NCBI GenBank assembly: GCA_037892935.1
Contig: JAYXKI010000001.1
Location: forward strand, 2,542,001-2,606,000
Source: Phlebopus portentosus
Taxonomy: Eukaryota > Basidiomycota > Agaricomycetes > Boletales > Boletinellaceae
Direction of reading: 5' to 3'
Length of the DNA stretch: 64,000 nt
In this document: piece after piece, positions 12,801 to 23,972 of the stretch
How positions within the stretch are numbered: the stretch's first letter is position 1
Layout: each line of letters starts with the position of its first letter
Position numbers and translations under genes: made by a program
Notes under the pieces: model-generated
What the model saw: the letters and a program-made list of their open reading frames with translations, nothing else
Told to the model about the DNA's origin: nothing
Databases searched by the model: none

Positions 12801-13341
12801 CACGAATTCGGCACTTTCGGAACGCGACGCCGTTCTCCAGCTTTCTTTTGTAGATCTGGAGGGTGATTGGCAAACGACAGAGACTCGGAAGGTCACACTT
12901 GCTCCGAATCAAACCACCGAGATACTATCCATGAACATTCCAGAACCACCTTTTGAAAAGGTGTCACCTTTTTCGGCGGATTTGATCCAGTGGCAGCCAA
13001 AACGCACACGAACACATACAGTCGTTGTTGGCGCTAAACTTTTGGATGCCCAAAGCGGGGAGGTCCTTTCTCGCGCCGCGGATTGGCCTCAGCCTTATCG
13101 GTACTACTCTCCTCCTGACCCTGTCCTGGATATCATTGTACAGGGCGAAATGATTACTGTAAGTACTCAGAGACCGGTCAAAGGACTCGTCTTTAGCGTG
13201 CGAGAGGAAGAGAATGTCAGATGGTCGGACAACGGAGTCGATGTTATGCCCGGGGACTCGCAAATGATCAAGGCTACAGGTTTGCGTGGAAAGAAGTTGT
13301 ATATTGCTCACTTAGGGAAGGAAAGGGCGCGGGAGATTTGA
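9843..13341 (+). CDS. Beta-mannosidase, glycoside hydrolase family 2
   Basis: The enzyme hydrolyses terminal non-reducing beta-D-mannose from manno-oligosaccharides. The N-terminus (LSSGWKWKERD, VPSEIHVELMHANLIPHPF) matches the galactose-binding-like first domain of GH2 beta-mannosidases. The immunoglobulin-like domain carries VQLWWPTGYGTQELYEV, and the TIM barrel carries NWVPGDAF and NMVRLWGGGVYEPD. The acid/base glutamate is in ALFCGNNEG near 11660, and the nucleophile is most likely the glutamate of TSEFGMPSMPD near 12067. The C-terminal beta domains occupy the last long exon, 12711-13341. No signal peptide is evident, which fits the intracellular B-type enzymes of fungi rather than the secreted A-type. 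More than ten introns are present. Substrate breadth cannot be read from the sequence. Confidence 0.93.
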
Positions 13342-13984
13342 CTCACAACTTCCAGGGATACATTTTTTAGCACGAGTCAAGTACGCAATAGTTGTACATG
13401 AACAAATAATCAGAAATTGCTGCGACTGTTCGTTCTTATAGTGTTCCTGCACAAAACAATGTTATGGCAGGATCATCTTGATACTGCAAGTGGGGCTTCT
13501 CTAGCCAAGTAATACAGTCCAACGAACGGTGAATGTAGTCAACCAATCTCTCGGGCAGTTCCGACCCAAAACTTGCGCCGCACAATTCCCATAAGTTGAT
13601 TAGTTGTATCGCAACGAGGACACAAGAACAGAGATTATATAGGTGCGTAAACGAGAAAATTGATCGTATGCTGTTCCCGCGGATGCCTCCAGCAGGTAGA
13701 TGAAGAAACGACAACGATGTCATTCTACCCAGGGAATGAGGCTCGATGAAAGTAGAACGTAACTTTCCCAAGCCAACTGGCCGGGATCAAGATACAAAGA
13801 GAGAGCTCGGACGAAGGGTCTGTTCCGAAGTATGCGAGGCACATCAATCATGAAATCATTATAGCTCCAAAGTCGACAAGTATTAAGAAATTTTGACCAA
13901 ATGCACAAGAGGACAACGAATCGTTCTTCTATAAACAAAAATGCTAGGAATGATATCTGTGCGTAATTATGATTGTAGTAAACG
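13342..13984. other. Convergent intergenic region without a supported gene
   Basis: This lies between the stop codons of the beta-mannosidase and Msh1 genes. Two overlapping minus-strand open frames (13436-13771 and 13720-13938) encode peptides without recognisable motifs, and their reading frames differ. They could be parts of a small spliced gene, but no homology or clear splice pattern supports it. The region is best read as two 3' flanks. Confidence 0.5.
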
Positions 13985-16900
13985 TCAGCGTGCGGTGATT
14001 GAAGTCTGTATGTACGCGAGTTCTCGACCGAGATTTTGAAGGGAGAAGGTTGATGATGGTTCCTTGTGAGATTTCAACGTAGACAAAGCCTTTTCAGCAA
14101 TGCTGATTGCAAGAATTGGCATACCAGCAAGCTGCGCGACCTTCAGCCCTTGGGAATTACGATTCACACCAGGTCTCATCCGGTGTGAGTATGTGAAATG
14201 CCCATCCTAAAGACACCTCAACAATACTGGTGCTAGTCAAAAATTAGCTATGCTTACCTCTAACTCGTCTATGTCAGTACAATAAAATTCAAGGTCCGGG
14301 AATAAATCACTATTTTGAGAGGTTTCCGAAAACCCGAGCATGTCGACAAGCTCATGAAAATGAGTTGCGAAGAGTGTCCGGCTTCTGTTGACAAAGTACA
14401 AGTGGTGAACTGTTGCGAAAGCGATGGCGAGTCCGTCTTGAACGGTTGTTCCTCGACCTACTTCGTCCATGATCACCTTCAAAGATGGTGAGTTATGATA
14501 GTAACGTAGCATCTGCGGTACTAACCAGGCTTCTCTCAGTGGCATTCTTGAGAATCTCGGCACTCTCAAGCATTTCTACCATGAAAGTGCTGCGATCTCT
14601 GAAAAGATCATCCTTAGCTCCGACCCTCGAGAAAACTTTATCGACAAGGCCGATGTGAGCAGTGTCAGCAGGTACAAAAGAGCCAGTTTGAGCAAGGATA
14701 GCAATTAGAGCAGCTTGGCGAAGGTAGGTCGATTTTCCACCCATGTTGGGACCTGTGACAATGTGCAACCGAGAACGGTCTGACATCGACACAGTGTTCG
14801 GTGTGAACATCCTACCTGTTTGAAGAAGGCCTAGCTCGACCGTAGGATGCCTTCCGTTCTGGATATAGAAGGTAGAACTGGCCAGACGTCAGAATGAGTT
14901 GTGGCCGGATGGTCCTTATCTGCCTTACCTCTCACTGATGGTAGGGCGAACGAAGTTCATTTCAGAAGCAAGACTGGCGAAGGCAGATGTCACATCCAAT
15001 TCGTCGAGTATACGCGCATTCTTTCGTATGGCACTCGTTTCGAGATTAGTCTGGAACACCACATTAGAACGGATATCTGCTCTCTTAACCACGGGCGAAC
15101 CTCGTGACGCAGTGATAGGAATGCATCTCTTTCTTCACTGTATATGCTTGAAACGGTTTCGAGTATCGCGTTCCCCAATGTGAACCATTCCTGTGTGAAG
15201 ACAACATCAGAAGTAAATTATATCACGGGAAACAGTGAACCCACTTGATTAAAATAAGTTTTCGTAGATCTACTCTCGGCGAGTTGGACAAAATGTCGGG
15301 ACTTATCTAGTCGTTCCGCATCTCTTCGTGGTTTCGCTAGGTGAACATGCAAGCCGTGGCTAGGGCTGTGACGCAGAGTCAGGGAAGGAGCGTCTGGAGA
15401 GCAACGTGAGTCTATGAACTATTGATGTCATGGAAAATGAACGCACCGTATTGTTCTTGGTACTTCTTCTGCAAGTTTTCTCGTTCGTCTTGAAGCTGAT
15501 AAAAGCCTTCATGAAGCAGGGCTAGTCGCTCAGAAAATCTGCGGTATTTTGTTAGACATTATAAACCTAGAACATTGCTCTTCTTAACTGAGGTTTGATC
15601 GTCCATCTCAAATCGGTACCAGGCAATGAGAGAAATTTCGGTCCATCTGAAGAAAGGGGGCCCGGTACAAGCAACTCTTTGTCTTCACTTTCGTCACTTG
15701 CATTTTCTTCCTTCTCAATCTCGCCGGGATCTATAGCCGATTCGATTTGCTCAGCGAGACCGGAAAGATCAGTCATCCTATTCATAAGATGATCTAGACT
15801 GCGCCAGTCATCAGGCGAATAGTTGCCTTCGCTCTCGCTCTTCTCGCATTCTTTTTCTAATATCACCCTGTTTTGGATTGCTTTCCAAGTGCCTATCGTA
15901 TTACGGATGGAAACCAGGTCGTCTACTCCTCCCTTTCCAAGAAGGAACCTCTGCGAGATCCTCATGGCATCTTCAGCTCCCTTCAAGAGTTCAATGAGGT
16001 CCGTTCGCAAGGTTGGTCGTGTGAGATAGAGATTCACAAGTGACTGGCGGGCCAGGATTTCGTCCAAGGATGTGCTGGGAGAACCTGGGTCGGATATAAA
16101 ATAAGCTAAGGCCATGTGTGTTAAAGAGGGCGCTCACATAACCAGCGCGCAAGAAGACGCGCTCCACTGCTCGTAACTGTTCGCCTGATGGAGCTCATAA
16201 GACTTCCGGAGGTACCACCTTCTCGGATGCTCTCGCGAATCTCCAAGGCCTTCAGGGTATGTGCATCTATCTGCATGCGCTGGGCCTTGTCTTCACGGAG
16301 TGGTCGCAGGGAATGTGGCGCGTGTTCGAGCAAGTTTGCTTGGAGAAAGCTGTTGAGCACTGCAATAGCGGCAGTCTCAGCGGAGGAGAAAACGGAAAAA
16401 GAATTATTCAGGTCAACGATATCATCGACAATTTCATTTGTAGGAGTAATGACATCCTCTAAACTCCCTGTTGTCCTATCAGAGAAGGAGACAAGACAGT
16501 TTGAATCCGACAGTATACTCCGGATCGGATCTGCCAGATCGGATTCGAAAGCCGTATCAAGGACGACTTCGCGAGGTGATATGCGCGCAATATGATCCTT
16601 TAAAGTATCTAAAGAAGTGCTTCGCGTATAGAACTCGCCGGTTGAGACGTCAATCCATGCCATCCCGACGTCATGCTGTGACGCTTTATCATCTCTTGCG
16701 ATAGCAAGCAGAAAATTATTCTCATATGGATTGAGAAACGGTTCGTCGATTAATGTTCCCGGAGTGAGAATCCGGACGACGCGTCTCTCAAATGAAGCTT
16801 TGGTATTGAGATCATCGTTGGCATCCCGCGGTTTGCGAAACTCCTCGCACATTGCAACAGAGCGATTATATTGCTGGACGAGTATTTTCAAATACTTGTC

Positions 16901-17814
16901 CAGATGCATCAATGGAAATCCACACATCCATATGCGTTGGCCGCCCCAAGTTCTCTGAGTGAGCTTAATCGAGAGCAACCGTGACACCTCTTGCGCTTGA
17001 TCAAAGTATGACTGTATGGACAGTTTGTGAGTTCCATCGAGTAAAGTGCACTGAATGACGGTACCTCATAGAATTGACCAACGCGAGTAAGAAGAATGCA
17101 ATGAGGAAATTTAGACAAGTTCTCTAATATCTCCCTGGCGAGTACGTTTTGCGGCGGACGGCGGCCGTCTTGAAAACGGCCACATTTGGTTTAAAACTTT
17201 GAATATCAAAATAATCGAATGATAGGCGGTACCTTGCATAATGACTGAAGACTGGACATGTAGAACCGGAGCATCGACCGTTCCATCTCCAAGAGAAGTA
17301 TCCGAAGAGCGTGTCTTCCTTTTCCGCTTCTTAGCGACGGGCTTTTCGCGTTCAGCATCAGAGGAAGGCGCTGAAGAACTTTCCGGAAGAAGCCGAGCGT
17401 TCTGTTCGTTTGAGTCTGCTAATCACGAAGACAAATTATCGCCGGTGTAGGGTGCAAGAAATCAGTAATCAGTAGCATGGTTTGATATTCTGCTTACTTA
17501 CCGTTCACATCTTTTTCACGTTTGTTATGTGAGGGCGTTCCTAAACCACCATCCCAAGATGGAAGAGGTTCCGCGGAGGTTCCATTTATCAAGACTAGCC
17601 TTTCCGGAAGAGCTGAATACTCCTTCACAGTCTTCAGTTTCTTCGTGGAACGGCTTCGTTTTCTGGAGATAAGTCGACCTGCTGAATCTTGCTCTGGGTC
17701 TTTAGAACTTGAACTGAAACGTGCTCGACAGGGAAAACGCCTTGAAGATGGCGCGAAAAAAAAGGTCCAGCTCAGAGATGTGCGCAGAACTTTGCGAGAC
17801 GATGAATAGATCAT
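13985..17814 (-). CDS. msh1: Mitochondrial DNA mismatch repair protein Msh1 (MutS family)
   Basis: This MutS homologue acts on mitochondrial DNA. The ATG at 17812-17814 opens [20 protein letters not shown] followed by a Ser/Arg-rich stretch ([13 protein letters not shown]), a good mitochondrial presequence; the frame further upstream starts with a non-ATG codon. Domain I has [19 protein letters not shown] with the Phe-x-Glu mismatch-reading motif. [17 protein letters not shown] and [10 protein letters not shown] follow. The lever and core domain lies around 15567-16115. The ATPase carries Walker [11 protein letters not shown] near 14745, [13 protein letters not shown], Walker [17 protein letters not shown] and LFATHFHEL. 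The C-terminus contains [21 protein letters not shown]. About ten introns are present. It diverges from the septin gene across 207 bases. Confidence 0.93.
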
Positions 17815-18021
17815 CTCATTATTGACCTCTTTGACGAAGAACTGGAGTAGAGGTGACGGCACACGGAGTGCATATTAATACTAGGTAGTGGGATGAGGCG
17901 TGAGTAATAACTTCCCGAATAATCCAAGTGGGCAGAGAGCGAACAGCAACCGACTTGTGCGACGTTTTCGCATTTGCTTCCTGCCGCCTTCATCTTAACC
18001 CACTCAAAGCGCAGTCTCATC

Positions 18022-19683
18022 ATGTCCTACGCAAGACGCAGAGGCAACAAGGTTAAAAAGGGTGTCCAATTCACCGTTATGGTCGTTGGTTCGTCTTTTG
18101 TCGCGTCTCAACGGCTATTGTTTTCATTGATTTTTCCTTCCTTCTTGGCGACGCGTCTCCAGGTGCCTCGGGTACTGGTCGTACAACGTTCGTCAACACC
18201 CTTTGCGAGTCGGAGGTCCTTGCGCACAAGGTCTCCGACAACGCAGAAACAGCGCACATCGAGGAAGGCATTCGCATCAAGCCAGTCAACGTCGGTACGT
18301 CTTGTTCGGGTCGTGAGGTTTGCGGGCGCAGCTGATGCGAATTGCGTTCTCAGAGCTTGAGGAAGATGGTGTGCGCATCGCTTTGACGATCGTCGACACA
18401 CCAGGCTTCGGAGATAACATCGACAATGAGTTTGCGTAAGTGCAGCTTGCAACTATGTCGACGAAAACCCATTGAGACGCGTTCTTCCGATGCAGTTTCC
18501 AAGAGATTGTCGGCTACCTCGAGCGCCAATATGATGACATCCTTGCGGAGGAGTCCAGGATTAGGCGTAATCCGCGATTCAGGGACAATCGTGTCCATGC
18601 ACTTCTTTACTTTATTCCTCCCACTGGTCATGCGTAGGTCTTTTGAAAACATGCTGACGGTTATATGATTGGGAACACTTGTCTTCCAGCCTCCGCGAGA
18701 TGGATATTGAGCTGATGCGCCGTCTTTCTCCTCGCGTCAACGTCATTCCTGTTATCGGAAAGGCCGATTCGCTAACCCCGAGTGAGCTCAAGGGTTTCAA
18801 GAAACGGGTGAGTCTGGACTTTTAAATAACACTCTTCACTGTTCTTAGCCTTCTGCAGATTATGGAAGACATTGAATATTATGACATCCCCGTTTACAAC
18901 TTCCCGTATGATGTTGAAGAGGATGATGAGGAGACTATTGAGGACAACTCTGAGCTTCGCTCCCTTCTGCCTTTCGCTATTATTGGTTCTGAGGTCGAGA
19001 CCGAGGCCGGTATCCGCGCTCGGGTCTATCCTTGGGGAACAGCGGAGGTTGACAATCCGAAGCACTCCGACTTCAGCAAACTCCGCAGTGCTTTGCTGAA
19101 GTAAGTATACTTGCATCCCGTACATCAGTTTGTAACTAATTCCGCTTTTAGTACACATCTTACGGATCTGAAGTCTCTGACTCACGATGTCCTCTATGTA
19201 AGCACGGTCGCTGTATTCTAGTCTGATCGCGCGCTCACAGTGATGGATGCCTAGGAAACGTACCGTACTGAGAAGCTGTCGCGCACGGTGCACTCAGACT
19301 CACAGTACGTACCTTCCTTTTGTCCGGAACATGTAAAGCTTATGTTTTTCCTTCACAGCGATTCTTCTATCTTGCCCGAGGATTTGGCTTCTCAGAGCGT
19401 CAGACTCAAGGAAGAACAGCTTCGCAGGGAAGAAGAGAAAGTCCGTGACCTTTTTTGGACAGCCTTTGAACCGAACTGACCCATGTCCTTGTAATAGCTG
19501 CGTGAGATCGAGATGAAGGTCCAGCGCGAAATCAACGAAAAGCGCCAGGAGCTGCTGGCAAAAGAGGAGTCTCTCAGGTACTTGCGTTTGCTGCTAGCGA
19601 AATGTAGTGTTTCTAACGACGTCGAACCCCGCAGGAACCTCGAGAGTCGTCTCGCCGCTCAGGGATCTCAAGGGGAGTTCTGA
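18022..19683 (+). CDS. cdc11: Septin, Cdc11 type
   Basis: This GTP-binding protein polymerises into septin filaments at the bud neck, septa and hyphal tips. The start MSYARRRGNKVKKGVQFTVM has the polybasic patch preceding the G domain. The P-loop is split by an intron and reads VGASGTGRTTFVN. G3 is DTPGFGD and G4 is GKADSLTPSE. Cdc11-subgroup features include NEFAFQEIVGYLERQYDDIL, AEESRIRRNPRF and PTGHALREMDIELMRRLSPR. The septin unique element follows VYPWGTAEVDNPKHSDFSKL. The C-terminus is a heptad-like coiled coil (RLKEEQLRREEEK, QREINEKRQELLAKEESLRN) ending at TGA 19681-19683. About nine short introns are present. The subgroup was assigned by eye from the residues after the G3 motif. Confidence 0.93.
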
Positions 19684-20576
19684 GCGGTACAGTGGTCAAA
19701 TCCATTTCTCTCTTTGGTGCTTTTCTTGTTCGGGACCATAACGAATGGATCCCACCGAGAGTCGCTCGTTCGGTTTGTGTTCCTGGACAATTCCAGCTTC
19801 TTCTCGCTTCATAAAATGCGTATACCCGACTTTCCTTTTGCTTCCATTTGTCGTACTCTATGAGTGGGTTTATCTTATAGTACTTTGTCTAAACCGACCT
19901 TTTTGTCACTCGTTTATTGCGTTCGTAAGACTTGTCTCTGTCCCGTCCAGTTGGTGAATGGAATGCTCTTCTCTTTTTGACATTATCAAGTGCTACGGAT
20001 GGAATGTGTAATAATGGTTGTTGCGAAGGAGATACGATGGATTCGAAGAGACGAGCGAGCGAGCGGCGAGCGGAAAAATGTCTGAATCAGGAAGGTGTGA
20101 TTTGAGTCCGTCAGCGCAAGTAAACAAACATTGATATTGATGTTTTGATATTGTCCTCCCCCTCTATTTCTCTCTTTTCTTTCTCTGTCCCTCTCTCGTC
20201 TTCCGTCAAGGTCCAAGGACGCTGATAGATTTTTCGAGCTGTGTTTCTTTTTTTTTGAGACAAAGAGTGCGGTGTTGCGAAGCGTGACATTGTTCGGTTG
20301 CTTTCTCAATCACTACGGATTCCCTCCCTTCGGTCCTGCCCTGCCCTGCCCTGCGAGCGTCCGTCTCGTCAGTACGCGCATCCCCACATCTCACTCCTCG
20401 TATGCTAAGCTAATAGTTTTCATGTTTAGAGCATACATTTGACCTCGCCCGTCTCCTTGAAGCAACCGGCTTTTGAAGAGTGAATAGGTCCGTCTGCCAC
20501 CGCAGACGTGCTGCGCCGTCGCTTGCTTCTTCCGACCGAGAGACATCGTCCCTCCTCTCGCTAAACTCACGCGCTT
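19684..20576. other. Intergenic region: septin 3' flank and long 5' leader of the MIT gene
   Basis: No gene is visible in 893 bases. CT-rich tracts at about 20155-20205 and a repeated CCTGC-type motif near 20337-20352 sit upstream of the MIT-domain gene, as expected of a basidiomycete promoter and 5' leader. A minus-strand open frame here is low in complexity and unsupported. Confidence 0.5.
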
Positions 20577-23574
20577 ATGGCTGATTACGATACGCGTCCA
20601 TTATCTGTATACCGCAGCAGCGAATGGTATAGTATGAACGGGCGCTCGTCCGAGCCTGGTCCCTCATCAAGTCGCGCGAGCCATACTAGTATCATATCCA
20701 GCTCACTGAACTCACGCCGACGTTCCTCAGCTGCCTCGGCTCCTCCTGCAGGTCCACCGCCTACTCTTCCTATTCCAAGTCTACCGGCGCTATCGGAAAA
20801 CACGTCCGACCTCGACGAGGATGGATACGGTACAGCCGGGGACTCTGACTACATCAGCGACTCCTATGCGCATTCGGACCCTCCTGTCTTTGAGCTCAAC
20901 CCGTTTCAAAGACCTGCTCCGTCTTCCCAGCTGACTGCAGTCACCCAGTTCCCTCAAGCTCGACTAGCAGCAGCAACCTCTGTTCCGCCACACTCCCGGT
21001 TGCCTAATAATTTATCGGATTCTCCGCCTCGCTCGATATTACCTCGGCTCGCGCCTTCTCAACCGCCTCCGCTACCTCCTACGCACCCACCACCTGAAGC
21101 TCCATCAAGAGAGATTGTCCCAGATCGTCTTTTGTTATCACCTCCTGAGGCAAGAGAAAATCCGGCGCCCTCGAGGCCTTCGTCACGTCGTGCGCTTACA
21201 AGAGCTCTTGAGCTTGCAAGAGAAGCAGTTAGACTTGACTCAACCAACGATGATCCTCACGGGGCTATTAGAGCATATGGCGAAAGTGTAGCGTTGCTTA
21301 ATGAGGTGATGGAGCGTGTCATGCGTGGCGAAGATACAGAGCGGCGAAGGAACGGGCGTCGGCGAAGCATTGTCGCTCAGGAGGAGGAATTGCGAAGATT
21401 GAGATCCATCGTAAGTTCATCATCGTTTGTAGATTTATGCCATGAACTTAATCTTTCATGTGCAGCACGATACTTATGCGGACCGTATGAATATTCTGAG
21501 CCTAATCTACAGCATCCCTACGGATGGTCAGCCTCCAGAATCGACTGGACACTCTCGACCTGGATCCCCATCTTCTGAAGCTTCGCGGGATTCACAGCCG
21601 ACCGTAGTCAATGATGCGGGCGACACGGACCGTCGACATACCATGGAAACACGATCGCGAGCATCATCAAATCAGTCTGTCTCTTCCAACGGCTCCCAGC
21701 CCTTGTCACTCTCTGGCCCTTCCACGTCATCTCATAACGACGCTCTTGAGACTGTTAATGGCGCACATTTCGCAGAGTCAAATCGAATATCTGCTATACA
21801 TATATCAAAGCAAACTCAGAGTTTGTCACGTCTAAGATCGTCGTCAAACCTTCCTCCGCGTCCTCCTGCACCCTCAAACTCTCCTCCTTCCACTCCTCCT
21901 GCTGGAGAGTCACGTGCCGATCCTTCTGTTACTCCTCCCTCGCCTCATCTGGTTCCGCCACCGAGCAATGGTACCCGATCCCGTGGAAGCTCTGTCAGTC
22001 ATAGACGAGTGGGCTCTGGCAGTCGACTCGAGGCCCTCAAAGAGGAGGCTGGAGTCCCGTCACAAAGAGCTCAATATGATTATGATACTGAACTTCGTCG
22101 AACTCAGATAAATGGAAAGTATGGCGAATCCCCTCCATTACCTGCATTGCCTTCATCATCGGGTTCAGAGCAAGCCTCTTCTGAAACTCCGCGTGGACCG
22201 GCGACATCGGGTACAGACTCACATGCATATGCACGGCCGCGCAACGGAAGCACTTTTTCTGATTCGACTGGAAGTAGAGCGTCTCGCCGACTTATAAACG
22301 AGACGCCCGGAATGGGGACTATTTCTCAGAGGAGAGAAAAGAATAAGTCTAATGCATCAGCCATAACAGAGGCATTGGTGGACGGCTCCGATGGGTCTTT
22401 GCCAAATAGACTACCTATGAATACGACATCAGGTATAAGTGGAGGTCGAAGCCGAGCATCATCTCATCCTGTTCGACCATCCGTGCCTGTCTCTGGTTTG
22501 CCTCCAGAATCTGGGACACGACCACCTTTTCAGCCCTCTAGTCAAAGCAGTAATGGCACTAGTATTCCGCAGCCCCGAAAGTCTTCTTTGCGACAAAGCC
22601 CTCAACCACGCCGTCCGCAGCAACCTCCTTCATTTCCTCCATCTTCATTCCCCAACCATGGCCTTACGCTGGTGCCACCACCTCCTATTCTGCCAGGTCA
22701 ATTACCAACAACTCCGACGTCGCCTTTACCTCCAATGCCACCGAGTGATGCATTAAGACGACCTTACCATCTTATGAACCTTCTAGGGCATACAATGACG
22801 TCGAAATCTGGAGGTTATATCACTCGCAGACTACATGTGCCTTACGAAGTTTGGTCTCAAGGAGGTGCAAAACTCACGAATCTCCCGGAGAAGATTCGCG
22901 TAGTTGAGGTCTTGTGCGATGCATTGACCGACTTACAAAATGCTAGTGTAGAGTTTGCTGGCCCTATGAGCGTAGCCAGCGGAATGGGTATGGGTGTTGG
23001 AAGTATCACTAGAAAAGATGGAGAGATATGGGCCATGAAACTCGAGGAGTTCTCGGTGGTTTGCGATAATGTTGTGTCAAACTTTGGCAAGAAACTTGGT
23101 GTTGGCGAGGGGTTTGTCGTGAAGAAGAATTCAGGAGTAAGATTTCTCTTTACATTCATCGAACGTATTTAAGTCTGATCTGATGGTCTAGGTTGGCTCC
23201 TGGGGAGGTAAACTGAGCCGACAATTGGACAAGTTAACGAACGGGAAAAAGTAAGTCTGCTCAGCAATGAGATCTTTGAATCAGGGCTAATTGGACAACA
23301 AAACAGTTTGGACTCCCCTTTGCTCTATGTTATGGGGTTACAAAAATTATTCACTCTTTCGCAGCTTCTCGACGAACATACCATGGCGGTTGACTCGCAG
23401 CCGATGGCTCCCGTCTACGCAGCTCTTCCCGTTGATGTTCGAGTGGTGCTTGAAGCAAGACTGAGGCGCTCGTCCGAATTTTTCGCCACTGTCGTTCTGA
23501 CTTTCGTCATCCGAGATCTTTCTCAACTTCTTGACAAATATGCCAAGAAGGGTGAAAAGTGGCTGGCCGAGTAA
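20577..23574 (+). CDS. MIT-domain protein with long disordered Ser/Pro-rich region
   Basis: An MIT (microtubule interacting and trafficking) helical domain is visible at roughly residues 205-265, containing ALTRALELAREAVRLDSTND and DPHGAIRAYGESVALLNEVM. MIT domains bind ESCRT-III tails and are found in Vps4, spastin and sorting nexins. The first 200 residues and about residues 300-730 are Ser/Pro/Arg-rich and presumably disordered, with polyproline runs such as PPPPILPGQL and PLPPMPPSD. A conserved-looking C-terminal domain starts near RRPYHLMNLLGHTMTSKSGG, includes YITRRLHVPYEVWSQGGAKL, and ends DLSQLLDKYAKKGEKWLAE. Introns occur at about 21410-21463, 23138-23191 and two later sites. This matches an uncharacterised fungal MIT family; a role in endosomal traffic is inferred from the domain only. 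Confidence 0.85.
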
Positions 23575-23972
23575 CAATCGTCAAGGTGGCCTGATTGTGG
23601 TTTTGTTATTTTCTTTGCTGGCATTCGTGGATCTTAAATGTACATTTATTTGTTTTAAACTTAGGTTGGAGACCTGTAGTTCTATTATACCTGTGGGATA
23701 GAGTATCTGCACGAGACATGTCCTTGTTCTCATCCGTACGATCTGTTTGTCATCATCATCATCATCATCGCAATTGATTTGATTTTGGGGTCCGTTATCT
23801 ATCATGAATTAAGTGTTCGTCGCAGTTTCAAAAGCCTAAACAAGTAAAAAGAGCTGGTATCGTAGAACAATGTCAAATGTAAGTCATAATAAGAGATCAA
23901 TTTCGTAAAAGTCCCGGTTATTTTAAAAGCAAACTTCGTCAGAATAGTTGATTAAAGAATAAGAAGACAAAT
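23575..23972. other. Convergent intergenic region with a short CAT repeat
   Basis: These are 3' flanks of the MIT gene (plus) and the CSC1-like gene (minus). A (CAT)n microsatellite lies at about 23750-23769. No gene is supported. Confidence 0.55.

Noticed and set aside
13436..13938. Two overlapping minus-strand frames between the beta-mannosidase and Msh1 genes
   Set aside because: No homology, no clear splice sites joining them, and the position between two converging stop codons suits 3' flanks.
18772..19293. 173-codon minus-strand frame over the septin gene
   Set aside because: It is antisense to septin exons that carry conserved family motifs.
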